Source of the DNA: Thalassotalea sp. PS06
Lineage (GTDB): Bacteria; Pseudomonadota; Gammaproteobacteria; Enterobacterales; Alteromonadaceae
Direction of reading: 5' to 3'
DNA length: 64,000 nt
Assembly (NCBI RefSeq): GCF_007197775.1
Contig: NZ_CP041638.1
Location: forward strand, 620,001-684,000
Position 1 is the stretch's first letter. Each line of letters begins with the position of its first letter. Of the stretch, positions 8,643-17,513 are shown in pieces. The notes under the pieces are model-generated. The model was not told where the DNA came from and ran no database searches. It saw only the letters and a list, made by a program, of their open reading frames with translations. The position numbers were made by a program, and so were the translations under genes.

Positions 8643-9890
8643 TTAGACAACCATACCAATTTGGAAAATAGGCAGGTACATGGCAATAATCAGGCCACCA
8701 ATCACCACACCTAACACCGCCATAATCATAGGTTCAAGCAGGGCAGTTAATCCGTCTACCGCATCATCAACTTCCTGTTCATAAACGGTCGCGACCTTGG
8801 CAAGCATATCATCCAAGGCACCAGATTCCTCACCAATGCTAACCATTTGAATAACCATATCGGGAAATACGTTTACATTTCGCATCGCAAGGTTCATTTG
8901 CATACCAGCTGCAACCTCGGTGCGAATTTCTCGTATAGCATCCCGGTAAACGGCATTACCGGAAGCACCGGCCGCTGATTCCAAGGCGTCAATTAATGGC
9001 ACACCGGCGGCAAAGGTCGTCGATAGAGTACGGGAAAATCGGGCAACAGCGGCTTTATCTAAGATCATCCCGATTACCGGTATTTTCAGTACTGCTTTAT
9101 CAACCTTATCGCGAAAATCCTGACTCTTTAAGTGCGCTTGCTTAAACAGGTAGCCAGCGATGAATAAGCCTGCCAACACAAAGTACCAGGAGGCCACCAT
9201 CATATCGGAAATACTCACTACGAAACGAGTAAATGCTGGCAGCTCCGCGTCAAAGCTTGCAAAAATATCAACAAAGGTCGGAACAACTTTTATTAACAAG
9301 ATAGAGGTCACGATTGCTGCTACCACGATAACCGCAATCGGATAGGTCATTGCCTTTTTAATTTTTGATTTAAGGGCTTCGGCTTTTTCTTTATAAAGAG
9401 CGATTCTATCGTAGATAGTTTCCAGAGCACCGGATTGCTCACCAGATTGTACTAAATCACAGTAGAGACCATCAAAATATTTTGGATGCTCACGCAACGC
9501 ATCGGAGAGCGGGATACCGGCCTGTACACGAGCACCTATTTCTCCCAGTAGCTGCTGCATAGCAGGTTTTTCGGAGCCTTTACCAATCATCTCAATGGAT
9601 TGCACTAAAGGCACACCGGCACCCAACATCGTCGCTATTTGTCGGGTCATAATGGCGATATCTTTGGGGACAATTTTTTTATTACCACCCCCCATGCCAA
9701 ATAACGGTTTTGGCTTCTTCTTATGCTTTAAAGGGGTGACACCCTGTGCTCGCAGTTGGGCCTTTAACTCACCGATATTGGAAGCCGACAGCTCCCCTTT
9801 AATTTTCTTGCCTTTGCGGTTTACCCCTTCCCAAATGAAGGTCTCCAGCTCTTTTACTTTTGGCGCTTTTTTTGCTGCAGTCACTGCCAT
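8643..9890 (-). CDS. pilC: Type IV pilus inner-membrane platform protein PilC
   Basis: The 415-residue protein contains two T2SSF (GspF) domains (about residues 80-205 and 285-405), each ending in membrane helices. Motifs include the GVPLVQSIEMIGKG and GVPLIDALESAAG platform signatures and SIGEESGALDDML. PilC forms the inner-membrane base on which PilB drives pilin extrusion. It follows pilB by 75 bp on the same strand. Confidence 0.96.
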   Translation of the reverse strand: MAVTAAKKAPKVKELETFIWEGVNRKGKKIKGELSASNIGELKAQLRAQGVTPLKHKKKPKPLFGMGGGNKKIVPKDIAIMTRQIATMLGAGVPLVQSIEMIGKGSEKPAMQQLLGEIGARVQAGIPLSDALREHPKYFDGLYCDLVQSGEQSGALETIYDRIALYKEKAEALKSKIKKAMTYPIAVIVVAAIVTSILLIKVVPTFVDIFASFDAELPAFTRFVVSISDMMVASWYFVLAGLFIAGYLFKQAHLKSQDFRDKVDKAVLKIPVIGMILDKAAVARFSRTLSTTFAAGVPLIDALESAAGASGNAVYRDAIREIRTEVAAGMQMNLAMRNVNVFPDMVIQMVSIGEESGALDDMLAKVATVYEQEVDDAVDGLTALLEPMIMAVLGVVIGGLIIAMYLPIFQIGMVV

Positions 9891-9965
9891 GGATAATTAC
9901 CTGTTATTCTCTTGTTGTTAGGGGGCAACTCAATTTAATACTTTCTGCGCTTTATTGTGTCGTGT

Positions 9966-11663
9966 CTATGCCGTAACCCTGCTGACTTCTGCAAGACTAG
10001 TGACACCTGCTTTTGCTTTTTGCAATGCCGATTGGCGAAGGTTGTTATAACCCTCCTGTTGGGCCTGATTGGCAATCTGCAGAGAGTTACCGCCCTGCAT
10101 AATAATTTCCGCAGTTTTTTCAGAAATTTTCATCACTTCGTAGATGCCGACTCGGCCTTTATAACCGGCAGTGCATTCCTCACAACCAACTGGTTTGTAT
10201 ATGATCAAATCGTTTAACTCTTCCGGTTTAAAGCCGATTTCCAGTAACGCCTCATCATTGACATGGTCTTCTTCTTTACAATGGTTACACAAACGTCTGG
10301 CGAGTCGCTGGGCAATAATCAGACTCACTGAACTGGCAACGTTATAGGAAGGCACCCCCATATTTAGCAAGCGGGTTAAGGTTTCTGCCGCAGAGTTAGT
10401 GTGCAGGGTAGATAATACTAAGTGACCGGTTTGCGCGGCTTTAATGGCGATTTCTGCGGTTTCCAAATCCCGTATCTCACCCACCATGACGATATCCGGA
10501 TCCTGACGCAGGAAAGATTTTAACGCTTCTGCGAAAGTCAACCCTGCCTTGTTATTGATCTGAACCTGGTTCACCCCTTCAAGGTTAATTTCTACCGGGT
10601 CTTCGGCGGTGGAGATATTGCGTTCTTCAGTATTGAGAATGTTCAAACCTGTGTACAGGGATACGGTTTTACCGGAACCGGTTGGACCGGTTACCAGGAT
10701 CATACCCTGAGGCTTACTGAGTGCCTCCAGATACATGGCTTTTTGTTGTTCTTCGTAACCGAGAATATCGATACCAAGTTTTGCGCTGGAAGAATCCAGG
10801 ATACGCATTACTACCTTTTCGCCCCACATGGTGGGCAGGGTGGAAACACGAAAATCGATAGCTTTATTCTTAGTAATATTTAGCTTTATTCGACCATCCT
10901 GAGGAACCCGACGTTCGGCAATATCGAGTTTCGACATAACTTTTAATCGGGCGGTTAACCGGCTGGCGAGGCCTACCGGTGGAGTGGCGACCTCTTGTAA
11001 CACCCCATCGATACGAAAGCGGATGCGAAACTTCTTCTCAAATGGCTCAAAATGTAAATCAGATGCGCCTTTTTTTATTGAATCAAGTAAGATTTTATTA
11101 ATATAAACAACGATAGGTGCATCATTTTCACCACCGGAGTCATCGTCTTTGTCTTCTGTTTCAGCAACGTCTATACCGCTGAGCTCTTCGTTATCAAGTT
11201 CGGTAATTTCTAGCGCATCCGCTTCGTTATCCAGGTAGGCTTCAATTTGCTTTTCAAGGCTGGAACGATCGACAAGTACGAATTCAGTGGTATGGCCGGT
11301 ATTGAACTGGAACTCTTCCAGTGCATCATGATTGGTTGGGTCGGATACGGCAATGTGAAGGACGCCTGCTCTAAGATAAAGTGGCATTGCGCGGTGTTTG
11401 ATAATTAGCTTTTGATTGCGCAGACCTTCAGGCAGGCTATCTAAGTCAAAATCTTTGATTTCGACCAGAGGGTAACCGAAACTCTTTGACAATGTTTTGG
11501 CAATCGTGTGTGAGTCAATCTTTAACTCATCGATAATATAATCGAGAATCGGCTGCTTGGATTGCTGACATACTTTAAAGGTGTCAGCTGCCTGTTGTTG
11601 ATCTATTAATTCTGTACGAACAAACTTTGATAATAAGTTAGATTGACGATGAAGTCCTTTCAT
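9966..11663 (-). CDS. pilB: Type IV pilus assembly ATPase PilB
   Basis: This hexameric cytoplasmic ATPase powers pilus extension. The 565 residues contain an N-terminal MshEN-type domain, then Walker A GPTGSGKT near residue 327, an Asp box ([12 protein letters not shown]), the His box ([12 protein letters not shown]) and a C-terminal CxxC pair region (RLCNHCKEE and [12 protein letters not shown]) that binds zinc. It lies 95 bp downstream of pilA, beyond a hairpin, so it is probably transcribed by partial read-through or from its own promoter. Confidence 0.96.
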   Translation of the reverse strand: MKGLHRQSNLLSKFVRTELIDQQQAADTFKVCQQSKQPILDYIIDELKIDSHTIAKTLSKSFGYPLVEIKDFDLDSLPEGLRNQKLIIKHRAMPLYLRAGVLHIAVSDPTNHDALEEFQFNTGHTTEFVLVDRSSLEKQIEAYLDNEADALEITELDNEELSGIDVAETEDKDDDSGGENDAPIVVYINKILLDSIKKGASDLHFEPFEKKFRIRFRIDGVLQEVATPPVGLASRLTARLKVMSKLDIAERRVPQDGRIKLNITKNKAIDFRVSTLPTMWGEKVVMRILDSSSAKLGIDILGYEEQQKAMYLEALSKPQGMILVTGPTGSGKTVSLYTGLNILNTEERNISTAEDPVEINLEGVNQVQINNKAGLTFAEALKSFLRQDPDIVMVGEIRDLETAEIAIKAAQTGHLVLSTLHTNSAAETLTRLLNMGVPSYNVASSVSLIIAQRLARRLCNHCKEEDHVNDEALLEIGFKPEELNDLIIYKPVGCEECTAGYKGRVGIYEVMKISEKTAEIIMQGGNSLQIANQAQQEGYNNLRQSALQKAKAGVTSLAEVSRVTA

Positions 11664-11710
11664 AGATTTTATACCCCGGAAACTATGAAATCAGTGTACC
11701 TAATTTCAGG

Positions 11711-11746
11711 CATAAAAAAAGCCCCTTTTTTGAGGCTTTTTTTAAC
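11711..11746 (-). terminator. Terminator between pilA and pilB
   Basis: AAAAAAAGCC and GGCTTTTTTT arms (about 11715-11744) form a stem with poly-A on one side and poly-T on the other, so it can work on either strand. It lies just after the pilA stop and would insulate the highly expressed pilin from pilBCD. Confidence 0.75.
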
Positions 11747-11758
11747 TCTGTTCCGATA

Positions 11759-12181
11759 TTAACAAAGAGTAGTATCAGAACAAACACCAGCCCATGACAA
11801 TTGACCTGTTGTTGAGTTTGCCGTACCTGTTAGAGTATATGTTTCGCCGTCTAAACCACCATATGTAGCGGCGGTAGCCGTAATTGTATAACCGGTACCT
11901 GCTGCAGCTAACGCTACAGATGCTACTGCTGCCCCAGCTTCAGCGGAGGCTGCAGTTGGAAGACCTTCAGTACCTAAAGCTGTACAAGTACCGCCAGTTT
12001 GATGACAAACGTCAACTGAGGTCTTAATAGCTTGAGTAGCCATTACTACCTCGGTAAATGTAGCTTTCTTGGTGTAGGTTTGGTAAGCAGGAAGTGCTAC
12101 CGCTGCAAGAATACCGATGATCGCAACAACGATCATCAATTCGATTAAGGTAAAACCTTTGTTGTTTTTCATAGTTTTCAT
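11759..12181 (-). CDS. pilA: Type IVa major pilin PilA
   Basis: The leader MKTMKNNKG is followed by [18 protein letters not shown], the prepilin peptidase site (G/F, with Glu5) and the long hydrophobic helix. The C-terminal domain is Ala/Thr/Gly-rich, with a CHQTGGTC pair and a C-terminal CSDTTLC disulfide loop. I prefer the ATG at 12179-12181, which has GGA 8 bp upstream; the ATG three codons earlier (12190) is possible. Transcribed separately from pilBCD and lying next to nadC, as in many gammaproteobacteria. Confidence 0.94.
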   Translation of the reverse strand: MKTMKNNKGFTLIELMIVVAIIGILAAVALPAYQTYTKKATFTEVVMATQAIKTSVDVCHQTGGTCTALGTEGLPTAASAEAGAAVASVALAAAGTGYTITATAATYGGLDGETYTLTGTANSTTGQLSWAGVCSDTTLC

Positions 12182-12240
12182 GTTAAACATCCATTAACGT
12201 TATTTTTATGTTTAGGGGGCCTTTTCTAATATGCTTCAAA

Positions 12241-12270
12241 ATTAAATGGCTGTAAAACTTTTTTTAACAA
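12241..12270 (-). promoter_or_regulatory. Candidate sigma-70 promoter of pilA
   Basis: On the reverse strand TTGTTA (12265-12270), an 18-bp spacer and TTTAAT (12241-12246) fit a -35/-10 pair about 60 bp before the pilA start. I looked for a sigma-54 TGGCAC-N5-TTGC element, as in many pilA genes, and did not find one. Confidence 0.4.
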
Positions 12271-12482
12271 TAAATTAGCTTTTTTCCTTAAATACTGTTT
12301 ATTTGCTGAAAAAATACACGTTTGTTAATCAGGGAAAATTCTTTCCTCCATAAAAAACAATGAATATTAATAGCTTAGGTAACATTTTTTAACATTTGAT
12401 GAAACATTTATTGCACAAATATACAAACCTAAAATCGAGATGACAGCGCAGGACAAAGGGGCGCCGGAGACACTAATAGGGT

Positions 12483-12557
12483 GAGGACGCTGTCGTAGAG
12501 GATTTCATCGGTGAGGACTCCGTCGTAAAGGACTGCGTCGGGAAATACGTTGTCTAA
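12483..12557. repeat. 15-bp imperfect tandem repeat between nadC and pilA
   Basis: Five consecutive 15-bp blocks begin at 12483, 12498, 12513, 12528 and 12543, with the pattern GAGGACKCYGTCGTA. The first four are clearly related, and the strongest match is at 30-bp spacing. Read on the plus strand the array is open as degenerate pentapeptides (EDAVV, EDFIG, EDSVV, KDCVG) but has no start codon, so it is not called as a gene. The rest of 12271-12700 shows only the repeat described next. Confidence 0.6.
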
Positions 12558-12649
12558 GAGAGGCCTAGGGGAAATTAGGTTGGTTTGCTGTAAAAAGAGC
12601 TAACCCTGTTTTAAAGCGAACGCGATTTATCATGGCTAGCCTACTTGCC

Positions 12650-12718
12650 AAGATTTCTGCCGTCTGCCATCTGCAATCTGCCGTCTACTATGCGTTTTGT
12701 TTAAAAAAAACGCATAGA
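12650..12718 (-). repeat. CAGACGGCAG-type repeat and inverted repeat at the nadC 3' end
   Basis: CTATGCGTTTT and AAAACGCATAG (about 12688-12718) form an 11-bp inverted repeat containing the nadC stop. Immediately beyond it, in nadC sense, come degenerate AGACGGCAGA units (12657-12690) and then TCTTGGCAAG. The same order of hairpin, repeat and TCTTGGCAAG follows der at 55242-55338. Confidence 0.6.
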
Positions 12719-13567
12719 AAGGTCGACGGCTTTTATATGCTTAGTCAAAGCGCCTACTGAAATGAAATCGACACCGGCCTTGGCATATTGTTTCAACGTA
12801 TCCAGAGTCATATTTCCCGACACTTCTAACTTCGCTCGACCTTTATTAATTGCTACGGCCTGTTCGATCATTTCGGTGGTGAAGTTATCGAGCATGATGA
12901 TATCAGCACCAGCGTCGATACCTTCCTTAAGCTCATCGAGACTTTCTACTTCCACTTCTACGGTTTTTCCCGGGAAGTTATTTTTAGCAACCGCAATTGC
13001 CTGAGCGATGCCACCGCAGGCATTGACATGGTTTTCTTTAATTAGAAACGCATCAAACAATCCAATGCGATGATTATGACCACCGCCGCAGGTTACCGCG
13101 TACTTTTGCGCATTGCGCATACCGGGTATGGTTTTGCGGGTATCCAATAGACGAGTATTGGTATCTGCAATTTCTTTAACGTATTTTGAGGTAATGGTTG
13201 CTGTACCACTTAAAGATTGCAGAAAATTCAGCGCGGTTCGTTCCCCGGTAAGCAATAATCTGGCATTGCCTTTAATTTCACACAGGGTATTGTTTGCCTT
13301 AACAGCCTGGCCATCGTTAACAAACCAGGTAATTTCAGTATTCTCAATATTCGCCGCAGATTCATCGAGTTGACGAAATACCTCATTGACCCAAGCGACA
13401 CCGGCAATTACGCAATCTTCACGACAGATTATGGTGGCAACGGCGCTATGCTGTTCCGGGATTAAACTTGCGGTAATATCGTTTTCAGCGTCAGGAGTAC
13501 CGCCTAAATCCTCTGCTAATGCCAGTGTTACGCTCTGTTTGATTTCGTTTTCTAAGTGTTCCAGCAT
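12701..13567 (-). CDS. nadC: Nicotinate-nucleotide pyrophosphorylase (carboxylating)
   Basis: NadC converts quinolinate and PRPP to nicotinate mononucleotide in NAD synthesis. The 288-residue protein shows the family's N-terminal open domain and the barrel motifs [40 protein letters not shown] and LKENH-like IKENHV, with EVEVESLDE and MLDNF later. It lies between pilA and a retropepsin gene on the same strand, and its stop sits inside an inverted repeat. Confidence 0.96.
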   Translation of the reverse strand: MLEHLENEIKQSVTLALAEDLGGTPDAENDITASLIPEQHSAVATIICREDCVIAGVAWVNEVFRQLDESAANIENTEITWFVNDGQAVKANNTLCEIKGNARLLLTGERTALNFLQSLSGTATITSKYVKEIADTNTRLLDTRKTIPGMRNAQKYAVTCGGGHNHRIGLFDAFLIKENHVNACGGIAQAIAVAKNNFPGKTVEVEVESLDELKEGIDAGADIIMLDNFTTEMIEQAVAINKGRAKLEVSGNMTLDTLKQYAKAGVDFISVGALTKHIKAVDLSMRFF

Positions 13568-13605
13568 AAATTACCTGTGCTTTTAAATGTACTACTGTGT
13601 TGTCA

Positions 13606-14133
13606 CTAATAGGTCTGTGGCACGGTTAGGTGAAGGTATTTGCCTTTTTGGCTAAATTCGAGTTGCTTCAATGCACTCATACCAAGCAGTATTTCCTGAC
13701 CGCTCATGCCCGGGTTAATATTGGCGCGCACATTATAAAGGTTTATATCCCCGATACTCAACTCATCGATTACCGTTGCATACACCCGAACTGTGCCATT
13801 AGCCGTCTGAACCATATGACTTCCCTGACGTTGAAGTCCATATCTATCAGCGATTTCCTGAGGAATTGATACGCTCGTAGCTCCAGTGTCGAGCATAAAC
13901 AATGCGTTTTCTCGATTGATGGTTCCGGCGGTAACATAATGGCCATAGCGGTTTCGCTCCAATACCACTTGCTTCGAACCACTTGCGGAAATTCTGTTTT
14001 CAGGATTTTGATTAGGGTTATAGTCGGCATCTAATTTTGTCTGAAAGAACCACACCAATAGAAGTAGTCCAATAATCCAGGCTAACCAAATCATCACTTT
14101 GCCGATTTTCTTGGTATCATCCTGTTGCTGCAT
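13606..14133 (-). CDS. Membrane-anchored retropepsin-like aspartic protease
   Basis: The 175-residue protein has one N-terminal membrane helix (about 13-31) and a single aspartic-protease half-domain with the catalytic motif LDTGATSVSIP (Asp82) and the hydrophobic-Gly motif ILLGMSALKQLEF. This is the clan AA family found in many proteobacteria; active enzymes are homodimers. The catalytic domain should face the periplasm. The gene is 38 bp upstream of nadC and may be co-transcribed with it. Substrate unknown. Confidence 0.85.
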   Translation of the reverse strand: MQQQDDTKKIGKVMIWLAWIIGLLLLVWFFQTKLDADYNPNQNPENRISASGSKQVVLERNRYGHYVTAGTINRENALFMLDTGATSVSIPQEIADRYGLQRQGSHMVQTANGTVRVYATVIDELSIGDINLYNVRANINPGMSGQEILLGMSALKQLEFSQKGKYLHLTVPQTY

Positions 14134-14410
14134 ATCACTCTCTCAATTGGTGGTTTAAAAAAAACGATACTACTGAAAATATTTTCTGTCATCAGTAATC
14201 GTACAACCGCTATAGAAACTTCCTCAACAGCATCAATAATACTGAATTTAAGAACATAATCCGTTTTCTTACACTATATATAGGGACAGAAATTTTCATC
14301 TCAATCGTTCATCTCATGCGCCTGCATCTGAGAAAACGCCATTTCAGTTGCACTAGAACTAAACAATAAGTATGGTGCGGGTATCCATAATCTGTGATTC
14401 CACTGTATTT

Positions 14411-14998
14411 ATGCCTGAATCTTACCAAATTGCTGATGGATTACTGGTTGATTTATCATCCTCTTCCGCAGCTTCACCTAACCAGACGTTTCGCCTGTGT
14501 GCCTCATCTTTTTGTGACGAACGCGAGAGCGATGATATCAGCTTGTTGGTGATTCATAATATTTCCCTGCCGCCAGGTCAGTTTGGCGGCAACTATATTG
14601 ATCAGTTATTTACCGGCTGCTTGAATCCGGATGAACACGAATATTTTCAGGAAATTTACCAATTGCGGGTGTCAGCTCATTGCCTGATTAAACGAACCGG
14701 TGAGATCGTGCAATATGTTCCTTTTGATAAACGCGCCTGGCACGCCGGGGTTTCATCGTTTAAAGGCCGTGATAAATGTAATGATTTTTCTATTGGTATT
14801 GAATTGGAAGGGTGCGATGATATTCCTTATACACAAGAGCAATACCAGGCCCTTGCCAATCTGACAAAAGCGATTCAAAAACAATACCCTGAGATTCTAA
14901 ATGAACACATTACCGGCCATTGTGATATCGCCCCTGGAAGAAAAACCGATCCTGGCGATAGTTTCGACTGGCAATATTATTTGTCCCTCCTTAGGTGA
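14411..14998 (+). CDS. ampD: 1,6-anhydro-N-acetylmuramyl-L-alanine amidase AmpD
   Basis: AmpD is the cytosolic zinc amidase that cleaves anhydromuropeptides during peptidoglycan recycling, so it also controls AmpC induction in species that have it. Motifs include LLVIHNISLPPGQFGG (zinc His), RVSAHCLIKR, RAWHAGVSSFKGR, FSIGIELEG and the C-terminal GHCDIAPGRKTDPG (zinc His and Asp). The frame is open from 14372; I prefer the ATG at 14411 because family members start with a short YxIxDG segment. Neither start has a clear ribosome site. Confidence 0.93.
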   Translation: MPESYQIADGLLVDLSSSSAASPNQTFRLCASSFCDERESDDISLLVIHNISLPPGQFGGNYIDQLFTGCLNPDEHEYFQEIYQLRVSAHCLIKRTGEIVQYVPFDKRAWHAGVSSFKGRDKCNDFSIGIELEGCDDIPYTQEQYQALANLTKAIQKQYPEILNEHITGHCDIAPGRKTDPGDSFDWQYYLSLLR

Positions 14999-15294
14999 AC
15001 AAAGATTGTAACTGGTATGAAGTTACAATTGTTTCTGGTAATCCTGACAATCTACTTGTAGAATTTTTGTTAATACCATTTACGATTTGATGCGGAACAT
15101 TCAACCAATATCGAAAACAGTAAGATGCTAATTCAATTAGTGAATTTGCGTGTTTAACAATTAGGCACAGAAATTTTCGGATTACTCTTATTCGTCCATA
15201 CTTAAAATGTCCAACAGACGCTTTGAATGGATCCCATTTCAATCTTGATTGTTATGTGAAAAAAGATACCAATAAAATATCAGTAGGTTTTTCA
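14999..15294. other. Unusually long ampD-ampE spacer with an inverted repeat
   Basis: ATTGTAACT and AGTTACAAT (about 15006-15030) form a perfect 9-bp inverted repeat after the ampD stop, a possible weak terminator. A reverse-strand open frame (14991-15242) covers most of the gap but has no recognisable domain and no ribosome site, so I treat it as chance or repeat-derived. ampD and ampE are often nearly contiguous, so this spacer may hold inserted DNA. Confidence 0.4.
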
Positions 15295-16140
15295 ATGACT
15301 TTAATTAGCTTGCTAATTGCTCTGGCTGCAGAGCGAATTTTACTCTCCAAATACTGGCAATTTAACTTTTACTTTGGCCAGTACGTTGGCTTTGCCCGAG
15401 GCTTTGTCTCCAAAGGAGAAATTAGCAAGAACGTGTTAAATATCACCGTTTTCGCGCTCCTTCCCGTCGCTATTCTTTCAATCATTCTTTGGTTATTCGA
15501 TAACAGCCTGATTCAATTCGTATTAGTTACCCTGATATTAATCGTTTGTGTCGGCAGCCAGAGAATTCGAGACAGTTACAAAAACTACTTGAATGCGGCA
15601 ATGCGAGGCGATCAAACTGCGGTAGCATTGCATCAGGACGAATTACAACAGGGGCAGAAATTTGAAGGTGAGAGTTTTGGGCAAACGCTTGTCTGGATGA
15701 ATTATCAATACTACATGGCGTTAATGCTGGTCTTTATATTTTTTGGTATTTTAGGCGTAGTCTTCTATCGAATCCTGGTAGCCGTAGCCAATCACAGCGG
15801 TGAAGTAGACGGCGAAAGTTTCCTGCCAGACACTGCCTCAGAGAACGCTCAGAAAATATTATTCTACCTTGATATCATTCCAAGCCGAGCCGTTGCCTTT
15901 GGTTACATGCTGGTAGGTCACTTCTCTAAAGCATCGACGCTGTGGCTGGAAGGGATGCTTAACTTTAAACAAAGCCCTCGCCAGTATTTATGTGAAGTCG
16001 CTGAAATCGCTGAAGACTATCAAATCGATGATGAAGATTGCACAGCCGAACCATGCTTGCTGGTCAGGTTGGCCAAACGAAATGTCCTGTTGTTGTTAGC
16101 AGCGACGGCGTTTATGACGATAGCCGGAGTGGCGAACTAG
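15295..16140 (+). CDS. ampE: AmpE, inner-membrane regulatory protein
   Basis: The protein begins MTLISLLIALAAERIL, the usual AmpE opening, with about four membrane segments and a cytoplasmic region containing DSYKNYLNAAMRGD. AmpE accompanies AmpD and is linked to beta-lactamase induction and cell-envelope signalling; its biochemical role is not settled. I use the ATG at 15295 (AGG 7 bp upstream) instead of the ATG at 15223, whose extra residues fit no family member. The last codons and stop lie in the first unit of a 17-bp tandem repeat. Confidence 0.9.
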   Translation: MTLISLLIALAAERILLSKYWQFNFYFGQYVGFARGFVSKGEISKNVLNITVFALLPVAILSIILWLFDNSLIQFVLVTLILIVCVGSQRIRDSYKNYLNAAMRGDQTAVALHQDELQQGQKFEGESFGQTLVWMNYQYYMALMLVFIFFGILGVVFYRILVAVANHSGEVDGESFLPDTASENAQKILFYLDIIPSRAVAFGYMLVGHFSKASTLWLEGMLNFKQSPRQYLCEVAEIAEDYQIDDEDCTAEPCLLVRLAKRNVLLLLAATAFMTIAGVAN

Positions 16141-16237
16141 CCGAAAACGCGAACTGGCCGAAAGCGCGAACTGGCCGAAAGCGCGAACTGGCCGAAAGCG
16201 CGAACTGGCCGAAAGCGCAAACTCTTCGCGTTTTCGG
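16132..16237. repeat. 17-bp tandem repeat inside a larger hairpin, overlapping the ampE stop
   Basis: The unit GCGAACTGGCCGAAAGC starts at 16132, 16149, 16166, 16183 and 16200, with a partial sixth at 16217. The first unit carries TAG, the ampE stop, where the others have TGG. CCGAAAACGCG (16141-16151) and CGCGTTTTCGG (16227-16237) are perfect inverted copies flanking the array, so the repeats look like an expansion within the loop of a former terminator. Confidence 0.85.
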
Positions 16238-16238
16238 A

Positions 16239-16346
16239 GGTGGAGTAGCAAACAAAGTTTGCTAAGGTGGAGTACGAAAGCTAGTTTCGTAAGGTGGAGT
16301 ATGAAACAGAGTTTCATATGGTGGATTGCGAAATTGGATTTCGCAG
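16239..16346. repeat. 27-bp hairpin repeat array with covarying stems
   Basis: Four exact 27-bp units start at 16239, 16266, 16293 and 16320, each with GGTGGA followed by a short hairpin. Stems are TAGCAAAC/GTTTGCTA, TACGAAA/TTTCGTA, TATGAAAC/GTTTCATA and TGCGAAAT/ATTTCGCA. Differences between units are compensated on the opposite arm. A related, decayed unit is at about 16885. Confidence 0.85.
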
Positions 16347-17000
16347 GGTGGAAGTGGTAGTCCTCTCCGCGACCTGCAATCTGTGTTTTACGTCAGCTTC
16401 GCGTAAGTGGAAATCTTTTCTCAAACCCTTTGGCTTAGATACCCTGTCGTAGCAGGGTATGACGAAACCAAGAGCCAATTTGGCAATTGGGGGTATCAAA
16501 GGCTATCTAATTCGAAGGTGGAAGTGGTAATGCCCTCCGCGACCTGCAATCTGTGTTTTAGGTCAGCTTCGCGCAAGTGGAAATCTTTTCTCAAACCCTT
16601 TGGCTTAGATACCCTGTCGTAGCAGGGTATGACGAAACCAAGAGCTAATTTGGCAATTGGGGGGTATCAAAGGCTATCTAATTCGAAGGTGGAAGAGGAA
16701 GGTGGAAGGGGTAATGCACTCCACGACCTGCAATCTAACTTTTACGTCAGCTTCGCGCAAGTGGCGCTCTTCTCTCTAACCTTTTGACTAAGGTACCTTG
16801 ACGTAGCAAGGTATGGCCAAATCAAAAGGCTGACTTATTGGCTAGGTGTATTAAAAGCTATCTAATTCGAAGGTGGAAGAGGAAGGTGGACTGCGAAATT
16901 GGATTGCGGAGGGTGGAAGTGGTAATGCCCTCCGCGATCTGAAGCCAAACCTTTTCTACACCTCAGCGTAAGTGTAGGCAACTGCCGCTAGCGCAACAAT
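16347..17000. repeat. Tandem repeats of about 170 bp with conserved internal hairpins
   Basis: Units start with GGTGGAAG at 16347, 16517, 16688 and 16872 (lengths 170, 171, 184 and a partial of about 130). Units 1 and 2 are nearly identical; unit 3 is diverged and has an extra GGTGGAAGAGGAA. Each of the first three has an inner hairpin, TACCCTG/CAGGGTA in units 1 and 2 and TACCTTG/CAAGGTA in unit 3, a compensatory C-G to T-A change. No reading frame is conserved between units. Confidence 0.85.
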
Positions 17001-17018
17001 TAACGCAAAAACTTTGTC

Positions 17019-17038
17019 ATCCCGGTGTCGACCGGGAT
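17019..17038. repeat. Short palindrome ATCCCGGT/ACCGGGAT
   Basis: ATCCCGGT (17019-17026) and ACCGGGAT (17031-17038) form a perfect 8-bp stem with GTCG in the loop, preceded by GTC. It resembles one end of the composite inverted element at 42324-42459. Confidence 0.6.
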
Positions 17039-17095
17039 CTCTACCTTTTGCTATCGCCAGTCGCAAGGTTCTGAATTTTGCTTCTCAGGAACTAA

Positions 17096-17252
17096 TACCA
17101 ATCCCATTAAAACTCACCCACAGGGAGTTAGTGAGAGGCCCATTTACTGCCCTATATATCATTAATATAGAATGACTAAATCAATAAAATCTATGTTGTA
17201 ACTGAACCTCGGCCCTAACTCTGAGTTGTGCACAAACTTAGTGGGATTGGTA
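17096..17252 (+). mobile_element. MITE copy 1, 157-bp internally deleted form
   Basis: It starts TACCAATCCCATTAA and ends TAGTGGGATTGGTA, with TAA directly repeated on both sides (17093-17095 and 17253-17255). Compared with the two 263-bp copies it lacks 106 bp between two TTTAAA-like sequences, as expected for deletion between short direct repeats. It lies between the ampE repeat island and the pdhR promoter. Confidence 0.85.
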
Positions 17253-17386
17253 TAAGTGTTTGAAGCTGATTTGCCAGAGTGCTAGAAATCGCGTTTGCTT
17301 TGCCCTGTCTAAGTCTATTCTCCCTACGAGGCACGAAAACTGAAATCCTAAACCTTCCTCCATTGTGACCTGAAACCCCTCTTTAT

Positions 17387-17401
17387 ATTGGTCTGACCAA
17401 T
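17387..17401 (+). promoter_or_regulatory. PdhR-type operator 1
   Basis: ATTGGTCTGACCAAT is a perfect palindrome matching the E. coli PdhR consensus ATTGGTNNNACCAAT. It lies about 200 bp before the pdhR start. Autoregulation by pyruvate-sensing PdhR is inferred from site and position. Confidence 0.7.
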
Positions 17402-17513
17402 GACTTCAGAGTGGAATATTTAGCAAAAATTATTGCCTGTCTAGTCCTCAATTTTTCGACAAAATTTTACATCAAAGAGATCTCGTGTTATGTTTTACCC
17501 TATATTTACCTAA

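Noticed and set aside
12191..12400. Sigma-54 promoter for pilA
   Set aside because: No TGGCAC-N5-TTGC match on the reverse strand; a sigma-70-like pair is present instead.
14991..15242. 83-codon reverse open frame between ampD and ampE
   Set aside because: No ribosome site or recognisable domain, and it overlaps the inverted repeat after ampD; treated as chance or repeat-derived.
16407..16622. Short open frames within the 170-bp repeats
   Set aside because: They are not preserved between units, whose lengths (170, 171, 184) break the frame.
16239..17000. Integron attC-like sites or CRISPR-like repeats
   Set aside because: No integrase, no gene cassettes between units and no RYYYAAC/GTTRRRY core pairs; the units abut directly.
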